A stretch of DNA of 64,000 bases from Candidatus Bathyarchaeota archaeon (lineage in GTDB: Archaea; Thermoproteota; Bathyarchaeia; Bathyarchaeales; Bathycorpusculaceae), in NCBI GenBank assembly GCA_029907545.1, contig JARYLR010000002.1, positions 1 through 64,000 of the forward strand, given 5' to 3'. A model generated the notes under the pieces. It was not told the DNA's origin. It saw only the letters and a program-made list of their open reading frames with translations, and searched no databases. The position numbers and the translations under genes are program-made. Below are positions 7,335 to 17,383 of the stretch, one piece after another; within the stretch, counting starts at the first letter, position 1; every line of letters begins with the position of its first letter.

Positions 7335-7934
7335 CTATATAGGCATGGTCATGTTGATCCAGAACCCGACAAAGCGGCTATGATACTGAAAACCCGAAAA
7401 AGCACGATCGTAGATCCATAGTTCGAAAAACAGCTGCATGTAGAAACCCTTATTTTCAACATCCCACACTGCGAGTTTTTCAACATTCAACGTGTGACCG
7501 TCTATGGTCAGGCCGGAAACTCTGCAGAAGTTGCCGTCAAACGAGACCGCGTCAAACGAAAAATGAATTTTCTTTTCCCAGACGCCGCCATCTTCGAGAA
7601 ACGTGCGATACTCGAAAATCGGCTCCAAGCTGCTTGACGTCCCACTAAGCGCGTCTGGCAAAGGCTCAGTCTGGTTCCTCAGCTTAACGTAAACCACGTA
7701 ATAAGTCAAGTTGTCCATGTGGTTGCGAACGCCTAAGAAGAAATTGTAGACTTGTCCTTGCACGATGTTGAATGGGTAGTTTTCAGCCATGCCGCCTGAC
7801 CCCAAAATCCACAGCTCTGAAAACCTTTCTCCGCCAGGAAGCTGAATGACCATGGCTAGGGTAGGCGACAGAATAATTAGGGCTAATGCCAAACATGAAA
7901 GAACGTAAAGCGCCTTAAAATCCGCGTAGTTCAT
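7335..7934 (-). CDS. DUF1616-like secreted/membrane protein
   Basis: A 199-residue protein with one N-terminal membrane segment (residues 8-30) followed by an extracytoplasmic beta-rich domain. The core matches the archaeal DUF1616 pattern (FSELWILGSGGMAENYPF, FLGVRNHMDN, and an F-x-LWIYD strand near the end). DUF1616 proteins are cell-surface proteins of unknown function, often in glycan gene regions. The gene overlaps the preceding membrane protein by 4 bases (7931-7934), so the two are probably translated together. Confidence 0.75.
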   Translation of the reverse strand: MNYADFKALYVLSCLALALIILSPTLAMVIQLPGGERFSELWILGSGGMAENYPFNIVQGQVYNFFLGVRNHMDNLTYYVVYVKLRNQTEPLPDALSGTSSSLEPIFEYRTFLEDGGVWEKKIHFSFDAVSFDGNFCRVSGLTIDGHTLNVEKLAVWDVENKGFYMQLFFELWIYDRAFSGFQYHSRFVGFWINMTMPI

Positions 7935-8437
7935 TCAGTCCCCTCCAGCTCGGGCTTCATCTCCAAAACTTTCTTCAGGTATCTGTCTTTCATAAATCTC
8001 CAGAAAAACAAGCCGAGCACAAAGAGCATGCTCAAGCCTACACTGGAGAGCGCTGCTGTCAAAAAGAGGCGCCCATCACGGTTTTGTTGGGCTTCGCTTT
8101 TCAGAACAGCTGCTTCAGATGCCGTATTTGCGATAATGCTGCTGCAGTTTTGCGCATGGAAGTAGGCGCCATCGTAATTCTCTGCTCTGTAGGCGTTGTA
8201 GGCTTCAGCTAGCTTGGCTGTGGCGCTTTCAAGATCAGCTAAGAGCTCTGAAACATTTGCTCCTGCGTTCTCGGCTTCTGCAACCACCAAACAAGCAGAA
8301 ACTATGCCTTCAGCAACGTCTTTCAGAGCCTTATCCGCGTCGGGTTTGTCCACTGCGTAGCAGCCATGCATAAGAAAGGAAAAAAGTATGGCAAGCACGA
8401 CAAGACATGTGAAAGCTTTCCATGGAAACAGCTTCAA
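7931..8437 (-). CDS. Membrane-anchored helical protein of unknown function
   Basis: A 168-residue protein: signal or anchor segment at residues 10-28, an extracytoplasmic all-helical stretch rich in Ala and Glu (about 30-120), one membrane span near 127-148, and a short basic cytoplasmic tail. No enzyme motif is visible. It overlaps the DUF1616 gene by 4 bases, and the two probably make a surface complex. The helical part looks like a tetratricopeptide-like or coiled bundle, but no family is recognised. Confidence 0.65.
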   Translation of the reverse strand: MKLFPWKAFTCLVVLAILFSFLMHGCYAVDKPDADKALKDVAEGIVSACLVVAEAENAGANVSELLADLESATAKLAEAYNAYRAENYDGAYFHAQNCSSIIANTASEAAVLKSEAQQNRDGRLFLTAALSSVGLSMLFVLGLFFWRFMKDRYLKKVLEMKPELEGTE

Positions 8438-8450
8438 AATTTCTCCCTGC

Positions 8451-8846
8451 CTAGAATATTAGCGCGTTATCCTTAGACTTTGATGGAGAAGGAGGATTGC
8501 CGCCGAGATCCTTGTTAACACATAGATCTTCAAGAACCCTGCGTTTAAGCTGGACTTCGCTCAGCTGCCTTTCCACATGCCTGTTGCGCCTCAAATACTC
8601 CTTGTACCTCTCCAGGAACTCTTTGCCCTTTGAAGTCGGCGTATAGCACTGCCGATCAGGCTCGAAGATTATGAGCCCTGCATCTATTATGTCGTTCAAG
8701 TATTTGGAGAGAAGCTTGTAGCTTAGGTTGGATCGGTACATGATCTGGGTTTTCTTGGCGCTTTCGCCGATTGCCTTCAGCATGTCCGCTATGATGTCTA
8801 CTTTGCTTCTGTAACAGCCCAAAACCTTTCGCCTGAAGTGTTGCAA
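8451..8846 (-). CDS. Archaeal winged-helix regulator
   Basis: A 131-residue protein of the archaeal winged-helix type: KVDIIADMLKAIGESAKKTQ, the recognition region RSNLSYKLLSKYLNDII, and a wing with YTPTSKGKEFL, at about residues 16-90. This is the common archaeal pattern in which KTxIMYRxNLSY precedes the recognition helix. It ends with a basic tail. It lies just upstream of the membrane protein pair, in the same direction, and may control them. Ligand unknown. Confidence 0.8.
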   Translation of the reverse strand: MQHFRRKVLGCYRSKVDIIADMLKAIGESAKKTQIMYRSNLSYKLLSKYLNDIIDAGLIIFEPDRQCYTPTSKGKEFLERYKEYLRRNRHVERQLSEVQLKRRVLEDLCVNKDLGGNPPSPSKSKDNALIF

Positions 8847-8890
8847 ATGGGAAAAGAGTTATGAAGCGAAAAAGAAACGTGTAGCGCGTG

Positions 8891-9286
8891 TTACAGGTGA
8901 AGCCAGCCTCTTCCGCCTTTCTTCAACTGCTGCTTCTCGGGCTTGCATGGAAGGTATTCGGAGGCTTCTCTTGCACGTCTGTGTCGGCTTTGGCTTAAAA
9001 TCATTGTTTTCGTGAATTTTCGCCATCCGCCAACCTCGGGGCTTGGAGGAAGAACCTTGTTAACGTCGGCAACGCCGTGCATCTCTATGATTTCTCTGAG
9101 ATTCAGCATTTTGAAGTTGCGGGTTGCGAAAATTACTGTGCCCTTCTCAATGAACAATGATGAGTAGTCTGTGTCTGCAATTCCCTCTGCTCTTATCTTG
9201 TCGTCAATCCGCTCCCGCCACAGCTGCTTCCACTGCTTTTTAACTTCCTCGATGAATTCTTGGGATGCAACATTTTCCATAGACAC
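8891..9286 (-). CDS. Hypothetical protein
   Basis: A 131-residue protein with no recognised family. The N-terminal third is helical and charged (FIEEVKKQWKQLW), the middle has short strands (GTVIFATRNFKMLNL) and the tail is basic with Trp-Leu-His-Leu at the end. There is no signal peptide or membrane span. It is followed by the winged-helix gene, and a 14-base palindrome next to a TATA-like box lies upstream (9413-9446), suggesting its own regulated promoter. Confidence 0.5.
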   Translation of the reverse strand: MSMENVASQEFIEEVKKQWKQLWRERIDDKIRAEGIADTDYSSLFIEKGTVIFATRNFKMLNLREIIEMHGVADVNKVLPPSPEVGGWRKFTKTMILSQSRHRRAREASEYLPCKPEKQQLKKGGRGWLHL

Positions 9287-9412
9287 TCCCCCCGTGACGG
9301 AGCGGAAACGAAACTTTAGACAGCGCTACGTGCTGTTTCCTCTTTCCTTCCTCCACTTCCTCCTATTCAGAGCCGACCTATTTAAAGGATGACGGATGAA
9401 ACTTCGGTTTTA

Positions 9413-9446
9413 TTGTTCTAGAACAAAATTACATTTCTTATATAAA
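9413..9446 (-). promoter_or_regulatory. TATA-like box plus 14-base perfect palindrome
   Basis: On the minus strand a TATA-type stretch (TTTTTATATAAG, near 9435-9446) is followed about 10 bases later by the perfect palindrome TTGTTCTAGAACAA (9413-9426), then the start of the hypothetical gene at 9286. A palindrome placed just downstream of a TATA box, near the expected transcript start, is the usual site for an archaeal repressor. The repressor is not identified. Confidence 0.45.
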
Positions 9447-9461
9447 AAGCTGAACGGTTCT

Positions 9462-10004
9462 CTAGAAGTTTTTGGAGCTACGTCGCTTGCCTCTTGCCGA
9501 AAGAAGACGAATAAGGCTGTTAGCAATGTTTTCCGCTGCTGCTTCAACCTCCGGAGTCAAACCTTCTCCAAAATCGGTTAACTCTGGCTCAATCAGCAGC
9601 AAAGCAACCTTCGCATGAGCCTCTTTAGCCAGATATTCGCAGAACAACCGCAAAGGCAACATATGCGTCGAATATGTCGGCTTATCGCTTGCCTGCGAAG
9701 GATCAACAAGTCTCGACTCTCCCGCTTCCATGCCCATTTTCGCCGCGTCCACAATTAGCACATGAGTCGGCTTAAACTCCAAGATCAGCTGCAAATGATT
9801 CTCGGGCACTGTTTCCGCGTCTACCAGCATCACGTTTCCGGCATCCACTCTGCCCCGCAGGTTCTGCACGATCTTTACACCAACAAAGTCGTCCATCCTA
9901 ATCGGGTTCCCAACTCCAACAACGACGACGCGCCCAGCACCTCTAAGCCAACTGCTCAGCTGCTTCGCCACGTTACACTTTGTCTGGGGCAAATCATAAC
10001 CCAC
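9462..10004 (-). CDS. Hydrogenase maturation protease
   Basis: A 180-residue HycI/HyaD-type endopeptidase that trims the C-terminus of the NiFe-hydrogenase large subunit once nickel is in place. Family signs: GVGNPIRMDDFVG near residues 30-42, a Glu after VDAE (residue 64), the VLIVDAA strand and a His in STHMLPL, which fit the nickel-sensing acidic and His residues. It is the last gene of the first Mvh/Hdr operon, 69 bases after the large subunit, whose 25-residue tail after the last metal-binding His is the likely substrate. No second protease is seen for the other large subunit at 26831-28288. Confidence 0.88.
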   Translation of the reverse strand: MGYDLPQTKCNVAKQLSSWLRGAGRVVVVGVGNPIRMDDFVGVKIVQNLRGRVDAGNVMLVDAETVPENHLQLILEFKPTHVLIVDAAKMGMEAGESRLVDPSQASDKPTYSTHMLPLRLFCEYLAKEAHAKVALLLIEPELTDFGEGLTPEVEAAAENIANSLIRLLSARGKRRSSKNF

Positions 10005-10073
10005 AAGAAAACTAAGCCAGCCTATATATAAGGGGTCTAAAAAAGCACAGCCTCTATCTTCACCTTAAGGAAG

Positions 10074-11528
10074 TCAACGCGAAACCGTCTTAATCAGCTT
10101 TTTGTTGCTGTCATAAATGCTTAGGGTCAGAGGCATCTGCCCGACTGCAAGATGCGTAGCACATGCGAAGCATGGATCATACGCGCGGAACGCCATCTCC
10201 ACCATGTTAAGCACAGCGTTATCCACCTTGTCGCCATGAATCAAACCTTTCGCAGCGTCACGGACAGACATGTTAATCGCTGGACAGTTATTCGTCGTCG
10301 CCACCACCAGATTAACATTCTTCATCAAAGCATCCTTGTCCAGCACGTAGTGATGTATCAAAGTGCCTCTGGCCGCTTCAACGATACCTATACCCTCGCC
10401 AGGCTCGCCAACCGGACGCCGCACATCCTTACTTGTGATTTCCGGGTCAGTTGCAAGCTCAACAGCCCGCTCCGAAGCATACAGAAGCTCAATAAGCCTA
10501 GCCCAGTGAAACGCCAAAGTCGAGTGCACCGGTTTCCCGCCAAGCGTGTCATACATACGTTTATATTCTTCTTGCGCCAGCGGCGTCGCCATCCCATCAG
10601 AAGCATTAAGCCTTCCAAGCGGACCTACACGGTAGATGCCGCTGTCAGAACCCGCGACAAAGCCTTTCCAGCCGATCTTTTTCAGAAACGGAAACTTGGC
10701 GTAGCTCCAAGGCTCAACGTGCTCAGCAACATGCTCAAAAAAGTCCTTGGGCGCAAACTTGAGGAACTCTCTGCCATTCGGATCGACAACCCTAACCTTA
10801 CCATCATAAAAGTTCACCTTGTTGTTCCCGTCAACCAGCCCCATATAATAAGTCTTCATCGTGTACGCATCGCTCTTAATCAAGTCAACATACTTGCTAT
10901 TTCCAAGCACAATGTCGTGAAACAGCTTCAGCGAAAACTTCGCAAACTCTACGCATGACCGCGCCATCCGCTCAATCTCGGCACGATTCTCCTCGCTTAA
11001 CGCCTTAGAAATCCCGCCAGGCAAGCCGCATGTCGGGTGAGTTGCCTTTCCGCCAAGAATAGCAGTTATCTGCTGACCGTAGGCTCGATGCTTAATGACC
11101 TCCTTGCCAATCTCCAAACCCGCTTTCTCGATAACCCCGATTATGTTACGCTTCTCCGGAGGAGCATCCGGACCCACAACAAAGTCAGGACCACCCAGAT
11201 AATAGAAATGCAAAGTATGATCATAAATGTAGTAGCCAACATACATCAGCTCTCTAAGCTTCTTGGCAGCAGAAGGAGGCTCAACATTGAAGGCTGCGTC
11301 CAAAGCCTTCGTCGCCGCAAAGTGATGCGCAACAGGGCAGACACCGCAGATCCGCGTAGTCAGAACAGGCATTGTTTCAGCTCTGCGTCCCAGACAAAAC
11401 TTCTCGAACCCTCTAAGCTCAGGCACCTGCAAATACGCGTTCTCCACTTCGCCTTCATCGTTCAGGAAAATCTGGATGCTCCCGTGACCCTCAAGCCTTG
11501 TTATAGGATTAATGCTTAACTGCTTCAT
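10074..11528 (-). CDS. mvhA: F420-non-reducing NiFe hydrogenase large subunit (MvhA-like), copy 1
   Basis: A 484-residue group 3-type large subunit carrying the NiFe site that splits or forms H2. Both metal motifs are intact: RICGVCPVAHH (Cys61, Cys64) and DPCFACATH (Cys453, Cys456, His459). A 25-residue tail after that His would be removed on maturation. No selenocysteine is involved. It overlaps the small-subunit gene by 4 bases and is followed by the maturation protease. In methanogens MvhADG passes electrons from H2 to HdrABC; the neighbouring hdr genes support the same role here. Confidence 0.95.
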   Translation of the reverse strand: MKQLSINPITRLEGHGSIQIFLNDEGEVENAYLQVPELRGFEKFCLGRRAETMPVLTTRICGVCPVAHHFAATKALDAAFNVEPPSAAKKLRELMYVGYYIYDHTLHFYYLGGPDFVVGPDAPPEKRNIIGVIEKAGLEIGKEVIKHRAYGQQITAILGGKATHPTCGLPGGISKALSEENRAEIERMARSCVEFAKFSLKLFHDIVLGNSKYVDLIKSDAYTMKTYYMGLVDGNNKVNFYDGKVRVVDPNGREFLKFAPKDFFEHVAEHVEPWSYAKFPFLKKIGWKGFVAGSDSGIYRVGPLGRLNASDGMATPLAQEEYKRMYDTLGGKPVHSTLAFHWARLIELLYASERAVELATDPEITSKDVRRPVGEPGEGIGIVEAARGTLIHHYVLDKDALMKNVNLVVATTNNCPAINMSVRDAAKGLIHGDKVDNAVLNMVEMAFRAYDPCFACATHLAVGQMPLTLSIYDSNKKLIKTVSR

Positions 11529-12505
11529 TTCTTAATCACCTTCCTCCCCAAGATCGAAGACGGCAACGAATACATGTAGAACGTTCCAATCGGATCCTTA
11601 ATCTGGCTCATAAGCTCCTCAACATCCTTATCAGTGTACTTTTCCTTCTCCTCATCCAACCCCATAATCGAAGCTAAAGCACTCATCATAGCTGCACCCT
11701 GCTCAGGCGCATTGGGACACGGCCCACCGCAACCCGTGCAAGGCATGTCAACATTCAAGCATTGAGCACCGCAACCGCTACGAGTTGCCGGCCCCATACA
11801 GATTATTCCCTGCTCAAGCAGACATCTCTCAGGATCCGGAGCCTTCTCATACACGCGGTAGATCTTGGAGATCTTCTTGTTCTCCTTCTTCTTCGGGCAC
11901 TCATCGCACACAGACTTAAGAGGCGCCAACACAGACCCCTTAGCCGGCAACTCATTTTTTGCAATCGCGTCGATGGCAGCCGATATCAGCTTAACCGGAG
12001 GAGGACAGCCTGGAAGATAGTAATCAACCGCAACCGTCTGCCCCAAAGTCTTAACCGTGTCATAGAACTCTGGAAGCCTAAGCACGCCTTCTTTGGCTTC
12101 GAATTCGGTCTGTGGAACTACTCCGTTAGGGTTTTCGACAGAGCTGCATTTCAAGTAGTACTTCTCGAAAACCTCTTGACGGTTGTGGAGGTTCGCGAGG
12201 CCTGGAATGCATCCCTCGTGTGCACATGAGCCGAAAGCTACAAGGGTTTTCGCCTTCTTCCTCAGAAGCTTGGCCATGTGCTCCTGTTCCTCGTTTCTCA
12301 CTGAGCCATTGAAGAAGCAAATGTCGATGTACTTGTCAGGCATGTTTTCAACGTCTTTGTACTTGATGTCCATTGCCACTGGCCAGAAGACTATGTCTGC
12401 CAACTGGAGCACATCAAGTATTTTTTCATTTATATCTAACACAGCGATCTCGCATCCGCCGCAGCTCGCCGCCCAGTAGAAGGCTATCTTGAGCTTTTCT
12501 TTCGC
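11525..12505 (-). CDS. mvhG: NiFe hydrogenase small subunit (MvhG-like), copy 1
   Basis: A 326-residue small subunit that holds FeS clusters for electron exit from the NiFe site. It begins with YWAASCGGCE and has GSCAHEGC, PGCPPP and a Cys-rich C-terminal part (SGCGAQCLNVDMPCTGCGGPCP). An upstream ATG at 12556 exists, but the start at 12505 is preferred: it aligns with copy 2, follows the HdrB stop by 4 bases and has GGTGG about 9 bases upstream. There is no Tat signal, so the enzyme is cytoplasmic. Confidence 0.93.
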   Translation of the reverse strand, partial: AKEKLKIAFYWAASCGGCEIAVLDINEKILDVLQLADIVFWPVAMDIKYKDVENMPDKYIDICFFNGSVRNEEQEHMAKLLRKKAKTLVAFGSCAHEGCIPGLANLHNRQEVFEKYYLKCSSVENPNGVVPQTEFEAKEGVLRLPEFYDTVKTLGQTVAVDYYLPGCPPPVKLISAAIDAIAKNELPAKGSVLAPLKSVCDECPKKKENKKISKIYRVYEKAPDPERCLLEQGIICMGPATRSGCGAQCLNVDMPCTGCGGPCPNAPEQGAAMMSALASIMGLDEEKEKYTDKDVEELMSQIKDPIGTFYMYSLPSSILGRKVIKK

Positions 12506-12509
12506 CATC

Positions 12510-13397
12510 TTATTTTCCACCTTTGGTTTTATCCAGTATTCTTGATGCATCCACACGAAGCTCGCTGAAACCTAGCTCCTCAGGCTGAAAGCCCATGGCT
12601 AGACCGAGCAGCTGTGGATAGTGTAAGATTGGAATACCATAAGTCTCATTAAACATTTTCTCAATTCTCAGCTCATTTGTATCATACATTATGTGGCAAA
12701 AGGGGCAAATCGTAATCATGGCCTCAGCCTTAACCGCCTTAACGTGGTTAAGCTTGTTCCTCGCAAGCTGCAGCGCAATTTTGTCGTTTACGCCGACGCT
12801 TGGTGCACCACAGCATTCTGTCTCCTCCAAGTAGTCGAGGCATCGCGCCCCAGTTGCCTCTATCAAAGTCTTAAGAGTCTTAGGATCCTCGGGATCATCA
12901 AATCCTATAAACTCTTTCGGCCTTAGAATGTGGCAGCCATTATGCTCAGCGACGCTTAGCGCTGTAAGCGGTTTAATCACCGAGTCTTTAACCCGCTCTA
13001 GTCCGATGTCCTCGATGAGAACCTGCATCAAGTGTTTAGCTTCTATGGTTCCCTTAAACTCCAGCCCAACCTCTTTCAGACGCTGGTTTATGCTGTGCCG
13101 CAAGGCACCGTCTTCCTTAAGCATCCTGTTGACCTTCTTAAGGGTTCCAGCACAGCCGGGACAAAGCGTAATTATGTCCAGTCCTTTCTGCTCTGCCAGC
13201 GCCAAATTTCTTGCAGCCAAAACAAGCATCGCTTCGTGGCTTACTGGATCAAGAGGAAGCCCACAGCAGTTAAACTCGGGCATTTCAACGAGCTCTACGC
13301 CTAGCTTGGCGAGAACTTTCCGCGCTGAGACCTCGAAGGCTGACACCCTGTAGGGTATGGCGCAACCGAGAAAAATCAGATACCTGCCCTTCGACAT
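12510..13397 (-). CDS. hdrB: Heterodisulfide reductase subunit B (HdrB-like), copy 1
   Basis: A 295-residue protein with two CCG domains: FNCCGLP with upstream Cys and CPGC, and ECCGAP with GCHILRP upstream and CPFCH downstream. In methanogens these bind the unusual non-cubane FeS clusters where the CoM-S-S-CoB disulfide is reduced. Nothing in the window shows methane metabolism, so the physiological disulfide may differ. It is encoded directly after HdrC with no gap and before MvhG. Confidence 0.92.
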   Translation of the reverse strand: MSKGRYLIFLGCAIPYRVSAFEVSARKVLAKLGVELVEMPEFNCCGLPLDPVSHEAMLVLAARNLALAEQKGLDIITLCPGCAGTLKKVNRMLKEDGALRHSINQRLKEVGLEFKGTIEAKHLMQVLIEDIGLERVKDSVIKPLTALSVAEHNGCHILRPKEFIGFDDPEDPKTLKTLIEATGARCLDYLEETECCGAPSVGVNDKIALQLARNKLNHVKAVKAEAMITICPFCHIMYDTNELRIEKMFNETYGIPILHYPQLLGLAMGFQPEELGFSELRVDASRILDKTKGGK

Positions 13398-13925
13398 TTA
13401 GTAGCCTCCATTATTTTCAAAAAACTTCTCAGGTTTTAAGCCGCGCAATGTCTTCCTGATGCTTTCCGAATTTCCCTTCGGCAAAGGCGGAAGCCCAAGC
13501 AACTCTCTCCTTTTCACTCTAAGCTCAGGGATCTTGTAGGCGTAGCCTGACTCAAGTATGCTTGAAAACTGCTCCCTAAAGACTTGGGGTATGTGGCCTC
13601 TTTCCGCGGCAAGATTTCTTAGAACTCGGATAACGCTTGCGACTTCGACGTCCTGAGGGCAGCGGTCGGTGCAGGTGAAGCATGACGCGCAAAGCCATAA
13701 GGTGTCGCTGTCCAGAATTCTATCCTCAAGCCCAAGCTGAGCCATACGAATAATCTGCCTCGGCCTGTAGCTTTCGCTGTACCGAGCAATGGGACAGTCA
13801 GACGTGCATGTTCCGCACTGGAAGCAGCGCATCAGCTTCTCTGCGCCATGCATCTTCGAAATTTCATATTTAAACCTAGGATTTATTTCCGATGCTTTGA
13901 CCACTTTACATTCTGCCTGCGTCAT
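13398..13925 (-). CDS. hdrC: Heterodisulfide reductase subunit C (HdrC-like), copy 1
   Basis: A 175-residue ferredoxin-like subunit with two 4Fe-4S motifs: [12 protein letters not shown] and [12 protein letters not shown]. It relays electrons between HdrA and HdrB. The rest is helical with a GLPPLP segment near the end, normal for the family. It overlaps MvhD by 4 bases and abuts HdrB, so the subunits are translationally coupled. Confidence 0.92.
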   Translation of the reverse strand: MTQAECKVVKASEINPRFKYEISKMHGAEKLMRCFQCGTCTSDCPIARYSESYRPRQIIRMAQLGLEDRILDSDTLWLCASCFTCTDRCPQDVEVASVIRVLRNLAAERGHIPQVFREQFSSILESGYAYKIPELRVKRRELLGLPPLPKGNSESIRKTLRGLKPEKFFENNGGY

Positions 13926-14362
13926 TGCGACTTTACTTCCATTTCCTTCAACGGGTTCGGACCAAGCTTCTTTATCTGCTCAGTCATGTCCCGCACTACA
14001 GCAGCAAACTTGTCGCCTTCGCTTGCCGAGATCCATTCCAGCCGCAGACGTTCAGGTTCTATTCCAAACTCGGCTAAAGCCTTCTTCAGCAACGTGATGC
14101 GCCTTAAAGCCTTGAAGTTGCCGCTGATATAGTGGCAGTCTGAGGGTAGATGGCAGCCAGCAACGAGCACTCCGTCTGCGCCGTCTTTGAAGGCTTCAAG
14201 CACGAAAGCGGGATCTATCCTGCCACTGCACATGACGCGGATGATTCTTATGTTTGGCGGATACTGAATCCTACTTACTCCAGCAAGATCTGCACCTGCA
14301 TAGGAACACCAGTTGCAGAGAAAGCCAATTATTTTCGGTTCAAAACCGTTCTTTTCACTCAT
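13922..14362 (-). CDS. mvhD: MvhD-like FeS subunit, copy 1
   Basis: A 146-residue MvhD-family protein that links the hydrogenase to HdrA through a 2Fe-2S cluster. Cysteines are in [29 protein letters not shown]. It sits between HdrA (4-base overlap) and HdrC (4-base overlap). A second MvhD-type domain with a C-terminal extension is encoded just upstream at 17384-18139. Confidence 0.92.
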   Translation of the reverse strand: MSEKNGFEPKIIGFLCNWCSYAGADLAGVSRIQYPPNIRIIRVMCSGRIDPAFVLEAFKDGADGVLVAGCHLPSDCHYISGNFKALRRITLLKKALAEFGIEPERLRLEWISASEGDKFAAVVRDMTEQIKKLGPNPLKEMEVKSQ

Positions 14363-17300
14363 GTTTTAACCTCCACTAAGGCAGCTTTAACCTGTGCAAG
14401 AATTTCATCCGTGGTAAAGTGCCCCATGACAATGGCTTTCGTAGGACATGCTGTGCCACAAGCGCCGCAGCCTTTGCATAAAGCTTCAAGAACATGCGCA
14501 ACGGTTTTGCCTTCTTTGTCCTTCATCTCGACAGCACCGTAGGGGCATAGATATTCACAGATTCTACAACCACTACATAAATCTTCAGATACGTTTGCGA
14601 CTATTCCTTCCATCTCAAGCGTCTTCTTGGAAAGTATCGTTGTTGCCCTTGCCGCTGTAGCGCATGCTTGCGCTATGCTTTCATCGATGTATTTGGGCGA
14701 ATGCGCCATTCCGCAGAGGAATATACCCTCAGTCGCAAAATCCACGGGTCTAAGCTTCATGTGTGCCTCCAAAAAAAAGCCGTCTTTTGTTAGCGGCACC
14801 TTAAGCATGTCAGCTAACTTTTTATTGTCAGGATTCGGAACCGTCGCGGCACTTAAGACTATGAGATCTGGCTCAACTTCTAATTGCTCGTTCAAGACGG
14901 GTTCCCAGAAACTAGCCAAAAGCTTACCGTTTTCAGCCTTTACCTGCGGTTTCCTCTCGTCACCATAGTTTACAAATATCACGCCTTTTACAGCGGCTTC
15001 ACGATAATAGTCCTCTTTGAAACCGTAGGCTCTCATGTCCTTGTAGAGAACGTAGATTTCCGTCTCTGGGCTGGTTTCCTTGATTTTCAAGGCGTTTTTT
15101 ATGGCTTGTCCACAGCATATTCTGGCGCAGTTTGGTCTCTCATCGTTTCGTGCCCCGACGCACTGGATCATGACCACGGTTTTGGCTTGGAAGGCTCCGC
15201 TTGCAAGCTTTTCCTCAAGCTCATGCTGGGTTACGACGCGTGGATCCTTGCCATAAAGATACTCATTCGGCTTATACTCCGCCGCGCCCGTTGCCACAAT
15301 TACGACGCCATGCTCAACTTCCTTTTCTTCTCCGTCTTTCTGCCTAATCTTGGATTTGAAGTTGCCAACGAAGCCGTAGACGTCAACAACTTCCGCGTTC
15401 TTGTATACGCGTATCTTGTCGTTCTTTGTCACTGCTTCAACGAGAGCATCCAATTTTTCTTTAGGGTCGCTGTCTTTCTCAAGCAGGTAGTGAATGCGGC
15501 GCAGTTGACCGCCTAACTCAGGTTCTTTCTCGACAAGATGGACTTCAAAGCCTTGATCAGCAAGCGCCAGCGACGCTGTCATACCAGAGACTCCGCCGCC
15601 GATCATAAGCGCGACTGGAGTAACGTTGATTAGCGGCTTCTTTAATGGCGCTAGAAGTTTGGCTTTGGCAACAATTGACCGCACCAGATCTTTCGCTTTC
15701 TCTGTTGCCTCCTTCGCATCATGCATGTGCACCCAGCTACACTGGTCACGGATGTTAGTCATCTCGAAAAGGTAGGGGTTCAGTCCTGCTTCCTGAACGG
15801 TTTCCTTGAAAAGCGGTTCATGAGTCCTCGGAGTGCAGGAGGCAACAATCACGCGGTTCAGCTTGTTCTCCACAATCTTCTCTTTGATCAGCTTCTGGGT
15901 GTCTTCTGAGCAAGTGTATACGTTGGCTTCGGCGAAAACCACGTTCGGCAGCTTCCGAGCATATTCCACTACCTCAGGAACGTTAACTACTCCGCCGATA
16001 TTTATTCCACAGTGACAGACAAACACGCCGATTCGGGGCTCTTCTAGGCTTACGTCTCTTTCAGGCGGATACTCTTTCACCGCAACCTCTGCTCCCCTTT
16101 TAGAGGCAATAACTCCCATGGCTTTGGCGGCTGCACCAGACGCCTGCGCCACACTTTCCGGAATGTCCTTCGGTCCGGAAAACGCCCCACAGACAAAGAC
16201 CCCTGGTTTCGACGTTTCCATGGGAGAAAAAGCTTGGGTTTCACAGAACTTGTAACCGTTGAGTTTTATTCCCAAGCTTTCAGCGAGTTTTTCAGCATTC
16301 TTCGGCGGCTGCATTCCAACAGACAGGACAACCATGTCGAATTCTTCTGTCTTCGGTGTTTCGTCCTCCACGTAGTGAACAAAAAGGTTCTGCGTCTTCG
16401 GATCTTCTGTTACTCCAGCAACTCTTGATCTTACGAACTGGATGCCCCATTCTCCTTGAGCGCGCTTGTAGTAAGCATCAAACTCCTTCCCGTAAGAACG
16501 CATGTCCATGAAAAAGATTTTAGCATCCAGAGGCGAAGGCGTATGCTCTTTAGCTATGACTGCCTCCTTCATACCATACATGCAGCACGCCGCGGAACAA
16601 TAATTGTTGCCGAGCTGATAGTCTCGCGAACCCACACACTGAATAAAAGCAATCTTCTTGGGAATCTCGCCGTCGGAGGGACGTAGCACAAGCCCCCCAT
16701 AAGGTCCAGAAGCGCTAAGAATACGCTCGAACTCTATGCTTGTCACCACATTAGGATAGCGACCGTAACCATATTCGCTTTTAAGCTTCGCATCGAAAAC
16801 CTCGAAGCCTGGCGCAAGTATTATTGCCCCCACTTTCAGTGTGGCTTCACTGTCTTTCTGGTCATATGCGACGGCTTTTGCCTTACAGACTTCGAAACAT
16901 GTTCCGCAACCGATGCATTTTTCACGGTCGATTTTGTACTTCAGCGGAACTGCTTGGGGGTATTCAACGTAGATGGCGCTTCTATTGCTTAATCCTTCGT
17001 TGAACGTGTCTACGGCTTCAATCGGGCATTTTTGGGCACAGATGCCACATCCATTGCATTTTTCTTCAATAATGTAGCGGCTCAGCTTTCGAAGCTTAAC
17101 TTCGAAGCTTCCTGCTTCGCCATTTAATCTTGTCACTTCGACGTTCGTTAAGACCGTAATGTTGGGGTGTCTTCCTGCTGTAACAAGCTTAGGCGAAAGA
17201 ATGCACATTGAACAGTCATTTGTTGGAAATGTTTTGTCAAGCTGAGCCATCACTCCACCAATGCTTGGTGCCTGATCATCCAAATACACTTTGAAACCAG

Positions 17301-17382
17301 AATCCGCCAAATCCAGAGACGCTTGTATTCCAGCCACTCCACCGCCAATAACGAGAACTGCCCCAATTTTCTGGTTTGCCAT
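14359..17382 (-). CDS. hdrA: Tandem HdrA-type FAD/FeS electron-bifurcating subunit
   Basis: A 1007-residue protein with two HdrA-like modules. Module 1 (about 1-435) has an FAD loop at residues 10-18 (GGGVAG) and two inserted 4Fe-4S motifs ([24 protein letters not shown]). Module 2 (about 450-1007) has the N-terminal thioredoxin-like domain with Cys456, Cys458, Cys491 and Cys516, a second FAD loop near 594-600, no inserted ferredoxin, and two C-terminal 4Fe-4S motifs ([24 protein letters not shown]). Canonical HdrA is about 650 residues with one module. Known HdrA splits electrons between ferredoxin and HdrB. The MvhD-type partners on both sides support one large complex. Confidence 0.92.
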   Translation of the reverse strand: MANQKIGAVLVIGGGVAGIQASLDLADSGFKVYLDDQAPSIGGVMAQLDKTFPTNDCSMCILSPKLVTAGRHPNITVLTNVEVTRLNGEAGSFEVKLRKLSRYIIEEKCNGCGICAQKCPIEAVDTFNEGLSNRSAIYVEYPQAVPLKYKIDREKCIGCGTCFEVCKAKAVAYDQKDSEATLKVGAIILAPGFEVFDAKLKSEYGYGRYPNVVTSIEFERILSASGPYGGLVLRPSDGEIPKKIAFIQCVGSRDYQLGNNYCSAACCMYGMKEAVIAKEHTPSPLDAKIFFMDMRSYGKEFDAYYKRAQGEWGIQFVRSRVAGVTEDPKTQNLFVHYVEDETPKTEEFDMVVLSVGMQPPKNAEKLAESLGIKLNGYKFCETQAFSPMETSKPGVFVCGAFSGPKDIPESVAQASGAAAKAMGVIASKRGAEVAVKEYPPERDVSLEEPRIGVFVCHCGINIGGVVNVPEVVEYARKLPNVVFAEANVYTCSEDTQKLIKEKIVENKLNRVIVASCTPRTHEPLFKETVQEAGLNPYLFEMTNIRDQCSWVHMHDAKEATEKAKDLVRSIVAKAKLLAPLKKPLINVTPVALMIGGGVSGMTASLALADQGFEVHLVEKEPELGGQLRRIHYLLEKDSDPKEKLDALVEAVTKNDKIRVYKNAEVVDVYGFVGNFKSKIRQKDGEEKEVEHGVVIVATGAAEYKPNEYLYGKDPRVVTQHELEEKLASGAFQAKTVVMIQCVGARNDERPNCARICCGQAIKNALKIKETSPETEIYVLYKDMRAYGFKEDYYREAAVKGVIFVNYGDERKPQVKAENGKLLASFWEPVLNEQLEVEPDLIVLSAATVPNPDNKKLADMLKVPLTKDGFFLEAHMKLRPVDFATEGIFLCGMAHSPKYIDESIAQACATAARATTILSKKTLEMEGIVANVSEDLCSGCRICEYLCPYGAVEMKDKEGKTVAHVLEALCKGCGACGTACPTKAIVMGHFTTDEILAQVKAALVEVKT

Positions 17383-17383
17383 T

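Noticed and set aside
10152-10958. Plus-strand 268-codon frame inside MvhA
   Set aside because: Lies wholly opposite a clearly conserved hydrogenase gene.
14884-15516. Plus-strand 210-codon frame inside HdrA
   Set aside because: Antisense to a strongly conserved coding region and without its own start signals.
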